Source: Paraescarpia echinospica (lineage: Eukaryota; Annelida; Polychaeta; Sabellida; Siboglinidae). From it: DNA of 64,000 nt. The notes below the pieces were generated by a model that saw only the letters and a program-made list of their open reading frames with translations, was not told where the DNA came from and made no database searches. Shown piece by piece: positions 24,501 to 37,000 of the stretch (positions are counted from its first letter, which is position 1; every line of letters starts with the position of its first letter). The stretch covers positions 66,726,484 to 66,790,483 of the forward strand of contig CM034535.1 of the NCBI GenBank assembly GCA_020002185.1. Direction: 5' to 3'. The translations under genes and the position numbers were made by a program.

Positions 24501-25555
24501 TGCTGCGAGAGAAGATTTGGTTCCCCGGCATCGACAAGATGGTCGAACGTCGTGTCAAATCATGCATTGCGTGTCAAGCGTCTGTGCCAGAGGTCAAACG
24601 TGAACCTTTGCAGATGAGTCCACTACCCACAGCGCCCTGGACAGAAATCAGCGCAGATTTCGCAGAACTACCCATGGGACAATACTTGCTGGTCCTAATG
24701 GACGATTACTCAAGATTCCCGATCGTTGAAATCGTATCGTCAACATCGGCAAACGTGGTGATCCCTCGTTTGGACAAAGTATTGTCAGAGTATGGTACGC
24801 CCGACACACTTCGAACGGACAACGGTCCACCGTTTAACAGTCGTGACTTTGCAAACTTTGCTTCAGATCTCGGTTTCCGCCACAGGAAGATCACTCCGTA
24901 CTGGCCGCGAGCGAACGCCGAAGTCGAGCGTTTCATGCGAACGGTGAAGAAAGTCATCAAAACATCTATCTGTGAGCAGAAAGACTGGAGAGCCGAGATG
25001 AATCGGTTCCTTCGCAACTATCGCGCAACTCCACATGCGACAACCGGATCTCCTCCAGCAACACTTCTACACGGACGATGGATGAAGGTCAAGTTGCCAC
25101 AAACGACACCCGAGCCGTTCAACAGGAAGGACGTACAACAACGCGACCAGAACAACAAAGCGAAGATGAAACGTGCAGCTGACGACAAAGCGTACGTCAA
25201 GCCTTCGACCATCAAGGAAGGTGACGCGGTCATCATCAAACCGCCGATGAGGAGGCGCAAAATCGACCCAGCGTATGATCCACGTCCGTACCACGTCACA
25301 CACGTCAAAGGTTCCATGGTCACTGCGCAGCGTGGAACGCATCGAGTGACGCGAAATTCGTCATTCTTCAAACACGTCACGAGCGACGTAGTCGAATCGG
25401 AAGATGAGTCGAGCTGGGATGATGACATCAGCATCGGTGACATCGGTGACGCCGAAGATCAGCAAATCCTGCCTGATGACGTCGACGAGATGCCTCGCTA
25501 TCCAGCTCGCATGCGCAATCGCCCGCGACATCTCGACGACTACGATGTGTACTAA
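21583..25555 (+). pseudogene. gag-pol polyprotein of Ty3/gypsy element, disabled
   Basis: The ATG at 21583 begins gag (MSDLPTYPHFDVSASGD). Then come Cys/His knuckles (~22220-22335), the protease motif DSGAEIN (22555), RT fingers/palm to ~23395, RNase H (YVDASPVGLG; FTDHKPL) and integrase with DDE residues in ADFAEL, TDNGPP and AEVERF, ending at 25555. Between ~23390 and 23420 the segment that should hold the RT catalytic aspartate pair is deleted, the frame shifts, and a TAA stands at 23420-23422. In the integrase zinc finger, the first expected His is Pro (codon 24464-24466), while GHQG and CIACQ remain. This copy therefore cannot reverse-transcribe by itself. Confidence 0.88.
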
Positions 25556-25726
25556 TTCGTATCACTAACATAATAATGCCTTGTCATACAGACACTACCC
25601 ATAACAATGTTGTAGTCTGGCTAGTAATTGTTTTTTCCATGCAAGGACACTATGTAATCGGGCCTATGCATTTTTACTAATGTGTTTTTTCTGAACGCTG
25701 TATCTTTTATCCAGTTTGGGGAGGGA

Positions 25727-25875
25727 TGTAGTGTTCAACTCTGTATAGTTCAATTACTGACTAACTGAGTGACTGTTATCGCCACCTAGCGTATCGAGTT
25801 AGACTTAACATCCGGGCGGCTACAGTAAATAAACGTTTTCTCAAAGCTCTCAATAAACAGACTCAAAACATCATA
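25727..25875 (+). repeat. 3' LTR
   Basis: Same sequence as the 5' LTR except for the two indels described there; 149 bp. It contains CAATAAAC (a possible poly(A) signal, as does the 5' copy) near its end. Confidence 0.85.
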
Positions 25876-25880
25876 CTTGT

Positions 25881-27837
25881 CAACACGCATGCATTACTAG
25901 TGTGACTAATGTGTGACTAACGCGAGAGAAGTGTGGGGAATCACGGCTGATACTAGGGAGGGTAACGTCATTTCGTTTTGGGCCGACTTCGCGTGAGTAG
26001 ACCGATTGAAAAGATTAAGCAACCGTGAACGCTCGGTGAATCAGATGAAACATGCTGCGATACGAACACTGCCACGTCGGCTGGTGGACTTATCTCTTCG
26101 CACCTCGAGATCTCCGTAGGGCCTGTACGACTGTATGCTCTTCTTCACCGCGATCAATCAACTCGCTCTTCTCACAGGAGGAGGTCATCCGTAAAGTACG
26201 TTACGCTTAGCCTTAGGGGAGTAGGGCCTATTGGCAAGCGTGAGGAACCGTTACATGGGGTGGAGGCGTCTCTGAGTAAGCGCTATATTAATGTTGGCTC
26301 GTCTAGCTGTCGATATCAAATTATAGAGCATTAATTGTTCACCCAGTTTTGGGTAGATCTAAATAGTGTTCCGACGAAAAACCAACAATGTAGGCTTAAT
26401 CTTTTTTATTACTTTTACAGACTTACGCCCTACAGTTGACGTGTAATAAAAAAGCACAAACATGCAACGAATATGATTGTTGTAGATGCATGTAAATGCA
26501 TCATGGTGAGTCTTTGGCAAAACGAACTTCATTTTAGGGGGGTGTACATGCCAGCGTTACTAAGCGTAGCAAGGGGTGGACGTATTTTATGGATGGCCCT
26601 TTATATATTTGCTGCAGATTTGTCTTGGTAAAGAGACATTATACGTAAACAAATATTAAGTTCGAGTTTGGCTGCTGAATAATCCACGAAGTAAGATAAC
26701 AACACCTCGATGACGCGGGGCTGGTGTGCGTGGTTGTCTCGAATCAATGTGTTCAATTATCGACGTAAATATGACAAATGTTCTGCGTTAACGCCAGTTA
26801 TACGTAAAACGTTCTCAAATGACGGAACAATAGCAGAGAATACGCATATTGTTATAAACAAAAACAATCGATTTATGTCCGTCTAACATCCGATACGAAC
26901 CCTAAAACAGTTAAAAAAACTGACTGAATTTCGAGAAAGAATTAAAGACGTTGCTTTTCTTCCGAAGGGTCGTAGATAAATTCTTGAAAATTTAGCGCCC
27001 GAGGTGCAAGCCAGCTTAACACACCCACACGGATGCACGGACGCACGCACGTATACACGTACGCTAGCTCGATTATATACCTGTAGTTAGATGTTCAATA
27101 GCTGGGATTTAAGACTGGAATTTACAAGACTGGGGCGTGTCCAGAGAGGGTAGTCTTGGGGGAGGGCAAAAAAAACGCCACTGGCGGCCAAACCATAATT
27201 ATGGTGTCGAATACTTTTTGCTGCAGCGCCGCCGCCGCTGTCTCGGTTCGCAGGTCTAATAATAACTTTTCAGAATTGCTATTCTACGAAATGAAAACGA
27301 AATTAAATAGACACGCAATAGCCGTATTATCTAGCAGCTTAGCTGAAGGTCTTTTTCAGAATTGCTATTCTACGAAATGAAAACGAAATTAAATAGACAC
27401 GCTTTAGTTTTATTTTCTAGCAGTCCAGCTGAAGGCATTTTAAAGCGTATCCTGTTCACATGTTTTACACACATACTAATTTGGCTAACAGTCCAGCTCA
27501 ATGTCATAATATGCTGTGCATAATAATGTATCATCAAATGGCACAGTACTACATCTGTAATGTAACATGTCACTTGCGCATGATATTCTTTGCATTAATG
27601 TAGGACTTACGGTGCGTAACATTAACACGGTTATAGTTGTGTTTTGAATTGGCTGGAAACTAATACTGGTCAGCAGGTTTGGCCCAAAAGTTCCACAGAA
27701 GTAAGGTAAGTCCAGCTATTATAGGCATATATACGTACGATTTAAACTCGGAAGTACGAGCCGTACAGACCACATAATATGCATGGCTATATTGGAGCCA
27801 ACCGTTCGAATGAGCGAGGTGTTAATTATTCATGAAC
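25881..27837. other. no gene; includes an ~87-bp tandem duplication
   Basis: The only structure that I can support is a direct duplication: TTTCAGAATTGCTATTCTAC through AGCTGAAGG at ~27268-27350 is repeated at ~27355-27440 with some divergence in the second half. Elsewhere there are only short frames without domains. Confidence 0.5.
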
Positions 27838-28717
27838 ACGTAGACAAGCGTTAATGAACTGCTTGTGGGTGAAATTGGAGTCAGCTGGACAATGAAGCTG
27901 CTGAATACATGTATGAGGCAAAGAAAAGTATCAGACGAGTGGCTAACAGGGCCAATTGTCCGAATGTGGAAGAGAAGGGGAGACGTGCAAGACACAGGGG
28001 AATACAGGGGCTTCATGCTTCTAATGTACACTGTGAAGCTCCTACAGAGGATCCCGGATAGGAGAATTCGAAAGAGAGTACTGCACGAATTGGGTGAAGA
28101 ACAAAAGGGATTTTGAAAGAGCCGAGGCCGGGTCGACTGATTGGATGTTTGCATTATTAGCATTAATTAATACAGCTGGTTGAGAAGAAGTTGGAGATGC
28201 GGTGGGATTTGTGGATCTGGGGAAGGCCTACGCCACAGTCCCAAGAGATGCAGTGGGATTTGTGGATCTGGGGAAGGCCTACGCCACAGTCCCAAGAGAT
28301 GCAGTGGGATTTGTGGATCTGGGGAAGGCCTACGCCACAGTCCCAAGAGAAGCAGTGGGATTTGTGGATCTGGGGAAGGCCTACGCCACAGTCCCAAGAG
28401 ATGCAGTGGGATTTGTGGATCTGGGGAAGGCCTACGCCACAGTCCCAAGAGATGCAGTGGGATTTGTGGATCTGGGGAAGGCCTACGCCACAGTCCCAAG
28501 AGATGCAGTGGGATGTGTGGATCTGGGGAAGGCCTACGCCACAGTCCCAAGAGATGCAGTGGGATTTGTGGATCTGGGGAAGGCCTACGCCACAGTCCCA
28601 AGAGATGCGGTGGGATTTGTGGATCTGGGGAAGGCCTACGCCACAGTCCCAAGAGAGATGGCAACAGTGAGATGGAGAAGCAGAAGCCAGGATGGTGGAA
28701 GCAATATAATATGGTAG
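27838..28717 (+). pseudogene. non-LTR retrotransposon RT fragment containing a motif-A array
   Basis: On the plus strand the frame ending at 28116 reads like the RT finger/palm of an RTE/Nimb-type LINE (WTMKLLNTCMRQRKVSDEW, then GEYRGFMLL and IRKRVLHELGEEQKGF). A short diverged stretch leads to LVEKKLE, then the nine-copy repeat of the motif-A segment (28196-28665), then EMATVRWRSR. In intact relatives motif A occurs once, followed by a Met-Ala-x-x-Leu-Arg-Trp block, so the array sits exactly where motif A belongs. Frame breaks before the array show the copy is dead. Confidence 0.65.
28196..28665 (+). repeat. 51-bp minisatellite encoding RT motif A, nine copies
   Basis: The unit codes DAVGFVDLGKAYATVPR and is repeated nine times with only single-base variants (F to C once, D to E twice), keeping the frame throughout. 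All six frames are open across it because 51 is divisible by three, so long frames on either strand are shadows. Confidence 0.9.
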
Positions 28718-28734
28718 ACTAAAAGGATGAGTTG

Positions 28735-29757
28735 TGGTTGGATCTGGGATGTCGGAAGTTTCCAACTAAGATCGTTTAGTGATAACCTGTTTACAGCAAA
28801 CCGTACATGTAGCTTGTCTAATTCAGCATTTGTCTTCCAGGTAAGTTCATCTAGATCACAATCACAACAAAATAAGTTATTGTCATCAGCAAATAGAATA
28901 TACTTAAATACTTCCGAGACATTACAAATGTTGTTTACATACCTAATAAATAGCTTTGGTCCTGAAATAGAGCCCTGTGGAACACCACAACATATACATC
29001 AAGTTCCTCAGAGTCACAATTATATTATACTAAACAAATTGCCTTCCATTTTCCAGATAGCTCACAATCCATTTATGAGCTGTTCCACGTATACCACAAA
29101 AACATTAGTTTTTTTGCACGTATATCATGATCAACAGTGTCGAATGCTTTTTTAGATCAACACATACGCCAATAGCATATATCTTATGATCAAGTGCACT
29201 GGCAATTTCTTCAACCAGTTCCAGAAGAGCAAGAGAAGTTGACATGTTAGATCTAAAGCCATAGTTGCTTGGACAAAGTACATCATACTTGTTTATGAAT
29301 TTGTCCAGCCTATCACTGTATAGTTCCTCTAGTATTTTGATAATTGTGGTAACAATGAGACAGGTCTGTAGTTTGTAAACACACCCTTTTCTCCAGATTT
29401 AAAAACTGGAACAACTTTGGCAATTTTCATTTTGCTCAGAGTAGTTTTTTCAGTGAGTCTTAATATTGCTGTAAATTTATTTGTATACGTTTTATACTTG
29501 TGTTCTGCTTCGCCAGATCTTGATATAATAAATGCTTTGTGTAGCCTCTTTTTCTTAGCACAGGCACGTTAGTGAATTAGCCAAGGTTTATTTTTAACAC
29601 AATACTTTCTCAAAACTTGTTTTACCGGGCAATGTCTGTTAAACATATTAGTAAATATATTTACGAATTTGTCATAGGCATAATTAACATCATTTGTGTT
29701 TAGAACAGTGCCCCAGGATTGTAAACTTAATTCATTTGAAAGTGAAACCAATGTGTC
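28735..29757 (-). pseudogene. L2/CR1-type LINE fragment (endonuclease end and RT)
   Basis: On the minus strand from 29751, the text YAYDKFVNIFTNMFNRHCPV, then KNKPWL, is typical of the region between endonuclease and RT. It is followed by VPVFKSGEKGVFTNYRPVSL (RT) and, near 28890-28990, GVPQGSISGPKLF and the catalytic YILFADDNNLF. A one-base loss in the A-run at ~29146-29152 breaks motif A, and other stops and shifts are present. The 3' end of the element is missing. Confidence 0.75.
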
Positions 29758-29759
29758 TC

Positions 29760-31020
29760 CAATTATATCATTCTATTATAAACTTTAACTTCTTTTAGGA
29801 CTTTTCTATTTATATAATAATCACATATTGCAAAATAATAAGGCCCATTGTTCTATAATTTTGGCACAGCAGTAGGTTGCCTTTCTTGGGAAGCGTGATG
29901 ATCAGTGACTGGGTCCATGGGGTGGGCTATTCTGCTGTCATATAGATGTTCAAAATTTTTTTTCCGTAAACGCATGAGGCTCCGCTCATAACAAACCAGT
30001 TAGAACGCTCGAATGTATATTTTGCCATAGGTAGACGATGCTTCCGGTAAGCACATGGCACACCAATTATTGTGGATTATACGAATATTGAACAAAATAA
30101 GCAAATTACACATACATACCAGATGTATGATGCAGATGTCTGGTTTTGGTGACGAATATGTAGTGAATGTTATATAGAAAATGTAATCGACTACTATGAT
30201 TATTTTGGAGTGCAAACAAATCTCCCTATTATCGCTATATCCAGACCTTGGCTTGGGCATGGCCACCATGCTTGGCTATTAAATTAAATTATTAATGTAA
30301 TGCTGCGTGCCAATCACTTCGTGTTTAGGGTGAATACATTGTAGTGAACTTGAAAGTTGGTCAATCGTTTACCTTAGGCTTAGACTTAGTGCGCACGATG
30401 TGATTGAAACACATCATTGCCATTAGTAATTTAGAAAAAAAAACATGCGTTAGCCAGATTGGGCTGTACGTGTAGACTGTGTAGTGTTTGGAGTACCCGA
30501 CCTAGGCTAAGACCTAAATTTCTGAATCTAACAGTCTAAGACTAAGAATCGTAAGATCAACAAACACTCACACTGAGTGCATACAGCATGAATAAACATG
30601 CATGTAATTTCTGGTTAATCATCGTGCTTAGGATTAGTAATATAGTATTATATGGAATATGGGTTTTAAATAGCTCTTTATTGTAAGTTTAAATAGCATC
30701 GGCACTACTCAGCACTTAGTCAGTCCATGAATCGTTTGATGTGTATCTGGCATTATTGTGACTAAATAATGCTTGGTAATGCTCTTTTATGAATAAACAT
30801 AGTTCCTCCGGTAACATGTAAAGACATGTAGAGGCCTAGATGTAATGGAGTATGGACATATCACAATTGACATACATGTAGGGGCTTATATATATCTTAA
30901 ACGATATTCCATAAATACAGTGGCTTTGAAAATAGTCTTGTCTTGTGATTAAATATACCATGTTTCAACATGGTACACACCTTGAACTGACAAATGTTGA
31001 CATGTTTCTTTTTGTTACAG
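29760..31020. other. upstream region of NAF1, promoter not located
   Basis: No coding exon found. The 5' UTR exon(s) and promoter of NAF1 should lie here or further left, because an acceptor (TTTTTGTTACAG) stands at 31020. No convincing TATA box or CpG island is visible. Confidence 0.4.
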
Positions 31021-31090
31021 TGAAACAAGACGTGAGACTAAGTTGAAGGAAGCGGCTGTACTCCAAGATTACTATACTCGTGCTGGCGGG
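31021..31090 (+). other. NAF1: NAF1 5' UTR part of first coding exon
   Basis: The frame stays open upstream of the first Met (ETRRETKLKEAAVLQDYYTRAGG) back to the acceptor TTGTTACAG. This is either UTR or coding from an unseen upstream exon. Confidence 0.45.
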
Positions 31091-34000
31091 ATGGAATCAC
31101 AATCAGATCATGACACTCCACCAGCCACTGAGAAGGCAGTAAAGAGTGACTCTGAAGTTGCAAGTAACAACAACGTCATCATCGCTACATCCCCAGCAGA
31201 CAAGGAACATAGTGAACAGAATGCAGAAACTAACATAATTATCCATCAGGAAGCTGTGAGTGAAGGTGAAGTTGTGGTAAATGACAGTGTTACATCCAAG
31301 ATGGAGACAGATTCTGATGTAACAGTGGCTACTGGCTCCCAAGCAGTGTACTTGGCAAGTACCCCTCATACAGAAACTGAGGCGATATCTAACGCGTTAT
31401 TAGTGAACAAAGAAGTTTCCCAGACTAATGCATCTGGTGACACAAAGATGTGTACATCTCATGACTTGATGAAACCTGCAGCCATTCAGGACATGTCAGC
31501 TGACAGTGTGGTCGTAATAAAACAGGAGAAGGGTTTGGAATCTGAACTCCCACAATTCACAGGAATGTCCAGTAGTTCGGGGTCTGCAGGTGATCGAAAC
31601 ACTCAAGCGGAAGTCGAGAAACTTTGTGTGGCAAACCAGAATGATGGTGTTGAACCGGCGCATCCTGCCTGTGTTCATGTCACCATAAAACAGGAACCGA
31701 ATGTTGCATTTTGTGATCTGATCTCCGTGGCTGATGGATCTGAAGAGGAGAGGTTGGATGAGGGGTCAACGGAACTGTCTTGCTATACACTAGATTATCG
31801 TGGACGTGCCAGGAAAGACAGCAGCAGCAGCGTCGACAGCTCAGACAGCGATCAGACGGACTCTGAGTATGTATACATTGATTAATCAAGTCTTTAAAGA
31901 ACTTCCATAAGTTCCATTATCACCTAATGTTTATCTTGATCATTTCAAAATTTCATTACGATCATGTATATCAGGTATGCTTAACTGTTTTTAAATAGAT
32001 TTTTGGCTTGTCATTTGATAATGAATTGGAAATTTGGGCATTTCGGCTGTACACTGATGTTGAATGCTGATTATGTATGTCACCCTATAATCAATGTTAA
32101 AGTAAATGTACTACATTACTGTATTCCTACAACACAATAATGCGCAATAACAATTCTTTATTGTAAGTTTAAAAGGATGTAGTCTGTTCCTAGTTTTTCA
32201 TGTATTAATTAGTACCATTTTTTTAAGACTTCTAACTGAAGGTATTCTGCCTGCCAAATTGTGTTTAGTAAGCCTGTAACAACGATTGCAATTTGAAGAT
32301 ACAACAACGGATCATGTTCAAATAATATACAAAACATCCAGTTTGAAAACAAGCTTTATTGGCATGCGGTCGAGTTGGGCTGAATTAACTGTTTTACCCT
32401 TTGATGTTCAATGATGTTCACTTTCCCATGGTCAACACAGCAGACTTCCAGTTAGAAATTACTGTGCCTGCAAGTAAAACGTACCGCCGGGCTAGCTGAC
32501 TTAGACCACCACTTGTCCAGATGGACAAGTAGACATGGACAAGCTAAGTCAGCATAGCACTTGGCCGATCAAACGTAGAAGTGCTACTGATGTTATACAC
32601 TAATAGTGATTTATTCTAATATGTTAAAAAACTGTAAATTAAAACACCATCGCTCCAACGACGACGTAGATTTTTCGTAATGTATAACACCAATAAAGTC
32701 ACCAGGTGGCGAAGACAGTACTTCAAAGTTGTTGTAGTTGCCAGGGGCAGCTGTGTTGTTTGCAGAAAACGAAAGTTGGATGGTCTGTCCGTGTTCGTTT
32801 ACGGTCAACATGTTTGTAAGGCCACGGAAAGCAGACCAGAAACCAGTGACCTGGTTAGTTGACTGCCAGACAAACGCAACATAGAAGCAGAAGCGAACTT
32901 GACTTGACTTAGAGCTCTTGTCGGATATATCCATCGTAGAGGTCACACCAGATCATGCTTAACACAGTCGATCCATCGACGACGAGGGCACCCTTGGTGC
33001 CCATGGCGCTGTTTCCAGCCGGTGTTTTGTTGGTGGATTTGGTATAATAGAGCGGCAGGGTAGTTTGATGCCATACGTTGCTTGTGGCTGAACCATCGAA
33101 GGCGTCGCTGGGTGATGAGTATTGATGCATGCTTCTGACTAGTACGTCCCAAGATCGTGTTATTGCTGATGTAATTGAACCACTTTATGTTATTGAGGCA
33201 TCGGAGGCTCTTCATGGTGAAAGCATCAATATTCTTGGCCTTTTGAATAGTCAGTTGCCAGGTCTCAGAGGCATATAGGAGGGTGGAAATGACGAGAGCA
33301 TTGAACATCTTTAGCTTGGTACCCCGTGAGGTGAACCATCTGCGCCACAGAGCATTAGATAGCTGTTCTAACTGTGACCTCGTGGTCGACAGAGCCATCC
33401 GCAGATATGATGGAACCCAAGTAAGAAAACTCATCCACAAAGTCGATGATTTCGCCATTGATGGTGATGGAGTTGAGTAAATCGACGTCTGCGCATATTG
33501 CCATCGCTTTCATTTTGTCCCAGCTGATGGAAAGACCAACAACACTGGCTATATAGGAGAGTTCCTTGAGGACGACAACGAGGTCAGCACGCGATGTGCA
33601 GAAGATGGCAATGTGACTCCAAGTTTAATGCCGAGGGAAGAACCAGCATTTCTTTATAACTGTCGCATGATATGATGAGATTGAACAGGTCAGGGGCAAC
33701 CACACAGCCTTGACGGAGCCAATGGAGAAAAGATCTGAGGATTCATTACCGAGGCGAACACAGCTCTCACTGCCGCTGTACAGTAGCTTCAACAGTCGGG
33801 ACAACTTTGGGGGCAGGCCAGTGTTTTGAAGGAGCAACCAGAGGCTCTTGCGGTCGATGCTGTCAAAAGCAGCTTTAAAACCAGTAAAAGCAATCAAGGC
33901 GGTTTGACGAAATTCATTTAGCTTTTCAATAATCTAGCTTAGAGAGAATGTATGATCAACCATGGAATGGCCCGGAATGAAATGAGCCTGCTGGACTCTT

Positions 34001-37000
34001 CTTTTTGACCTAATAGCGTCGATAGAACAGTGTAACAAGATGAGTGTGAACGACAACAGGAAAAACGTTTCTTTCTAGAAAATGGAAAGGCATATCTACG
34101 TGGATGCAACACGCGGCACACACACACAGACACACCACAGTGTGGCACAGGGCAACGTTGGCAAGTTTAACCCGCCCCCCGGGTTAAACCCGGGTTTAAC
34201 CCGGGTTGGGCTAAACCTCCATTTTGGGCTAAACTGGGTTAAACCCGGGTTAAACTATTTTCCAGGCACATTTTATCACAATATGAAAGAATAAAGCAGG
34301 CAAAGTGTTTCATATAGCTTTATTATCAATATGAAACAGAAGAATCACAGTTAACTAACATGGTACAACATGGTTAAACTAGTAAAACCCAGGTTAAACC
34401 CGGGTTTAACCCGCTGGGCTGGGCAAAATCAGTTTAACCCGGGTTAAACCCCAACCCTGGCACAGGGGCAACAACATTAAAGAAAGTTTTAAGAGTTGTC
34501 AGATAGAAGTGACAGCTCTTCCTACCTGTTATTAAAAATATGGTACAACAACGGCAAGACATATTTATTTTATTTGTATAAAAAAGCATGGATATTGCAT
34601 TTATTTGCGTAAAAACACATGGAAATGGCATGTGTTTCAATTTTTGATTTTAGGGCAGGTAAAAATTCTTGTCGGGCAAGTAGAATGTCAGGGCCACTTA
34701 CCCAGTGGGCAAGTGGCCAAAAACCTTAATGTCAACTTGTCAGGCACTGTACTCTCCATGGAGGAACAATGTTGAATATGTCCAGTGGTGTGTTTACAAA
34801 CAGTGATGTTGTTTGTGCTTATAGTGATGCAAGAGAGATGCACAAGGCCAAGGCAGAGAAACAGAAAACAGCAACTGAAGTTTTAAAGACAAAAGGAGAA
34901 TTGACACTTGATGTAAGGATGGTCTGATTTCTGTGTTCGTCACAATTTTTAAGACTTATTTTATTCATATATCTTAATTTTCTGGGATAAAATTGTTTTA
35001 GATCACAAGTTAACACATTTCAACAATACTCTAAATTTATTTATATGTACAGGGATGCAAATGTTTAACCATTTTATACAGCGTGTGCAAATACATTGCC
35101 TGGATGTTCTAAATATATTCACAACATGACACTGGTTTTTCTCCAAGATTTTGATTGATATTGCTAGGTGATTCATGCTTGGTCTGCTGGAAAATAAGTT
35201 TCATCCCGCAAGCAAATTCATTGACAAATATCTGATCTTGTAAAATACCCGATAATATAAAGTTATTAACCGACATTTATCAAGCATAGTATCTCCATAT
35301 GATTGTAGATCTTGTATACATAGAGAAAAAGAGAGTAAGTGCATGTATACAAAACAACAGTATCAGGGTACATTAAACAGTACACATAAATTAACTAGTA
35401 TAATTAGAAATAATTAAGAATAAACTAATTAAAAAACAGTGTAGTTGTCATACAAATGGTTAATTCAAAAAATGGTTATGATCTATAAAAGTTTACTTCA
35501 CTAAAGACATCTTCAGTTACACCATTTTGTTAAAATGGTACATGCTTGAATTCAGTCAATGTAACTATATATGTATTTAATTCAGTGTGGCAGAGAGCCC
35601 CGATATCTTGGTCCTGATAAGAGATGGTTAGACTTTAAGTTACACCAAGGAATCACTGGTGAGCAGATGGTTGTGTTTATCTAGTAGTTGTATAGATGCT
35701 GTTATTGATGTTATTGTTTGCCGTAGAACCTACCGACTCTGGAGGAGTTGCACATCATGTTGGCAGAAGACGTCGTCATGGCTCAAGTGGGTTGTGTCCG
35801 ATCTATCATTGGACCTCTGGGTATGTGCACTGTCTACACAATGTATGAGTAATACAACATATAATAATCATAAGCGTCTACACAATGTATGAGTAATACA
35901 ACATATAATAATCATAAGTGTCTACACAATGTATGAGTAATACAACATATAATAATCATAAGCGTCTACACAATGTATGAGTAATACAACATATAATAAT
36001 CATAAGCGTCTACACAATGTATGAGTAATACAACATATAATAATCATAAGCGTCTACACAATGTATGAGTAATACAACATATAATAATCATAAGCGTCTA
36101 CACAATGTATGAGTAATACAACATATAATAATCATAAGCGTCTACACAATGTATGAGTAATACAACATATAATAATCATAAGCGTCTACACAATGTATGA
36201 GTAATACAACATATAATAATCATAAGCGTCTACACAATGTATGAGTAATACAACATATAATAATCATAAGCGTCTACACAATGTATGAGTAATACAACAT
36301 ATAATAATCATAAGCGTCTACACAATGTATGAGTAATACAACATATAATAATCATAAGCGTCTACACAATGTATGAGTAATACAACATATAATAATCATA
36401 AGCGTCTACACAATGTATGAGTAATACAACATATAATAATCATAAGCGTCTACACAATGTATGAGTAATACAACATATAATAATCATAAGCGTCTACACA
36501 ATGTATGAGTAATACAACATATAATAATCATAAGCGTCTACACAATGTATGAGTAATACAACATATAATAATCATAAGCGTCTACACAATGTATGAGTAA
36601 TACAACATATAATAATCATAAGCGTCTACACAATGTATGAGTAATACAACATATAATAATCATAAGCGTCTACACAATGTATGAGTAATACAACATATAA
36701 TAATCATAAGCGTCTACACAATGTATGAGTAATACAACATATAATAATCATAAGCGTCTACACAATGTATGAGTAATACAACATATAATAATCATAAGCG
36801 TCTACACAATGTATGAGTAATACAACATATAATAATCATAAGCGTCTACACAATGTATGAGTAATAATCAACAATGTATGAGTAATACAACATATAATAA
36901 TCATAAGCGTCTACACAATGTATGAGTAATACAACATATAATAATCATAAGCGTCTACACAATGTATGAGTAATACAACATATAATAATCATAAGCGTCT

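Larger units (their letters stand above)
21363..25880 (+). mobile_element. Ty3/gypsy LTR retrotransposon (insertion with target duplication)
   Basis: LTRs at 21368-21527 and 25727-25875 enclose gag-pol. The 5-bp direct repeat CTTGT flanks both sides (21363-21367, 25876-25880). A primer-site-like TGGCGACGAGT lies at 21530, and a purine tract GGGGAGGGA abuts the 3' LTR (25718-25726). Domain order protease-RT-RNaseH-integrase defines Ty3/gypsy (Metaviridae-type) elements. The LTRs are almost identical apart from a 4-bp and a 15-bp indel, so the insertion is fairly recent even though the coding region is broken. Confidence 0.92.

Noticed and set aside
35586..35660. Extra NAF1 exon between exons 2 and 3 (acceptor-like TTCAG and donor GTGAGC, open frame)
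   Set aside because: Exon 2 already joins exon 3 in phase and matches the family (LTLD followed by LPTLEELH); inserting this segment would interrupt the conserved region.
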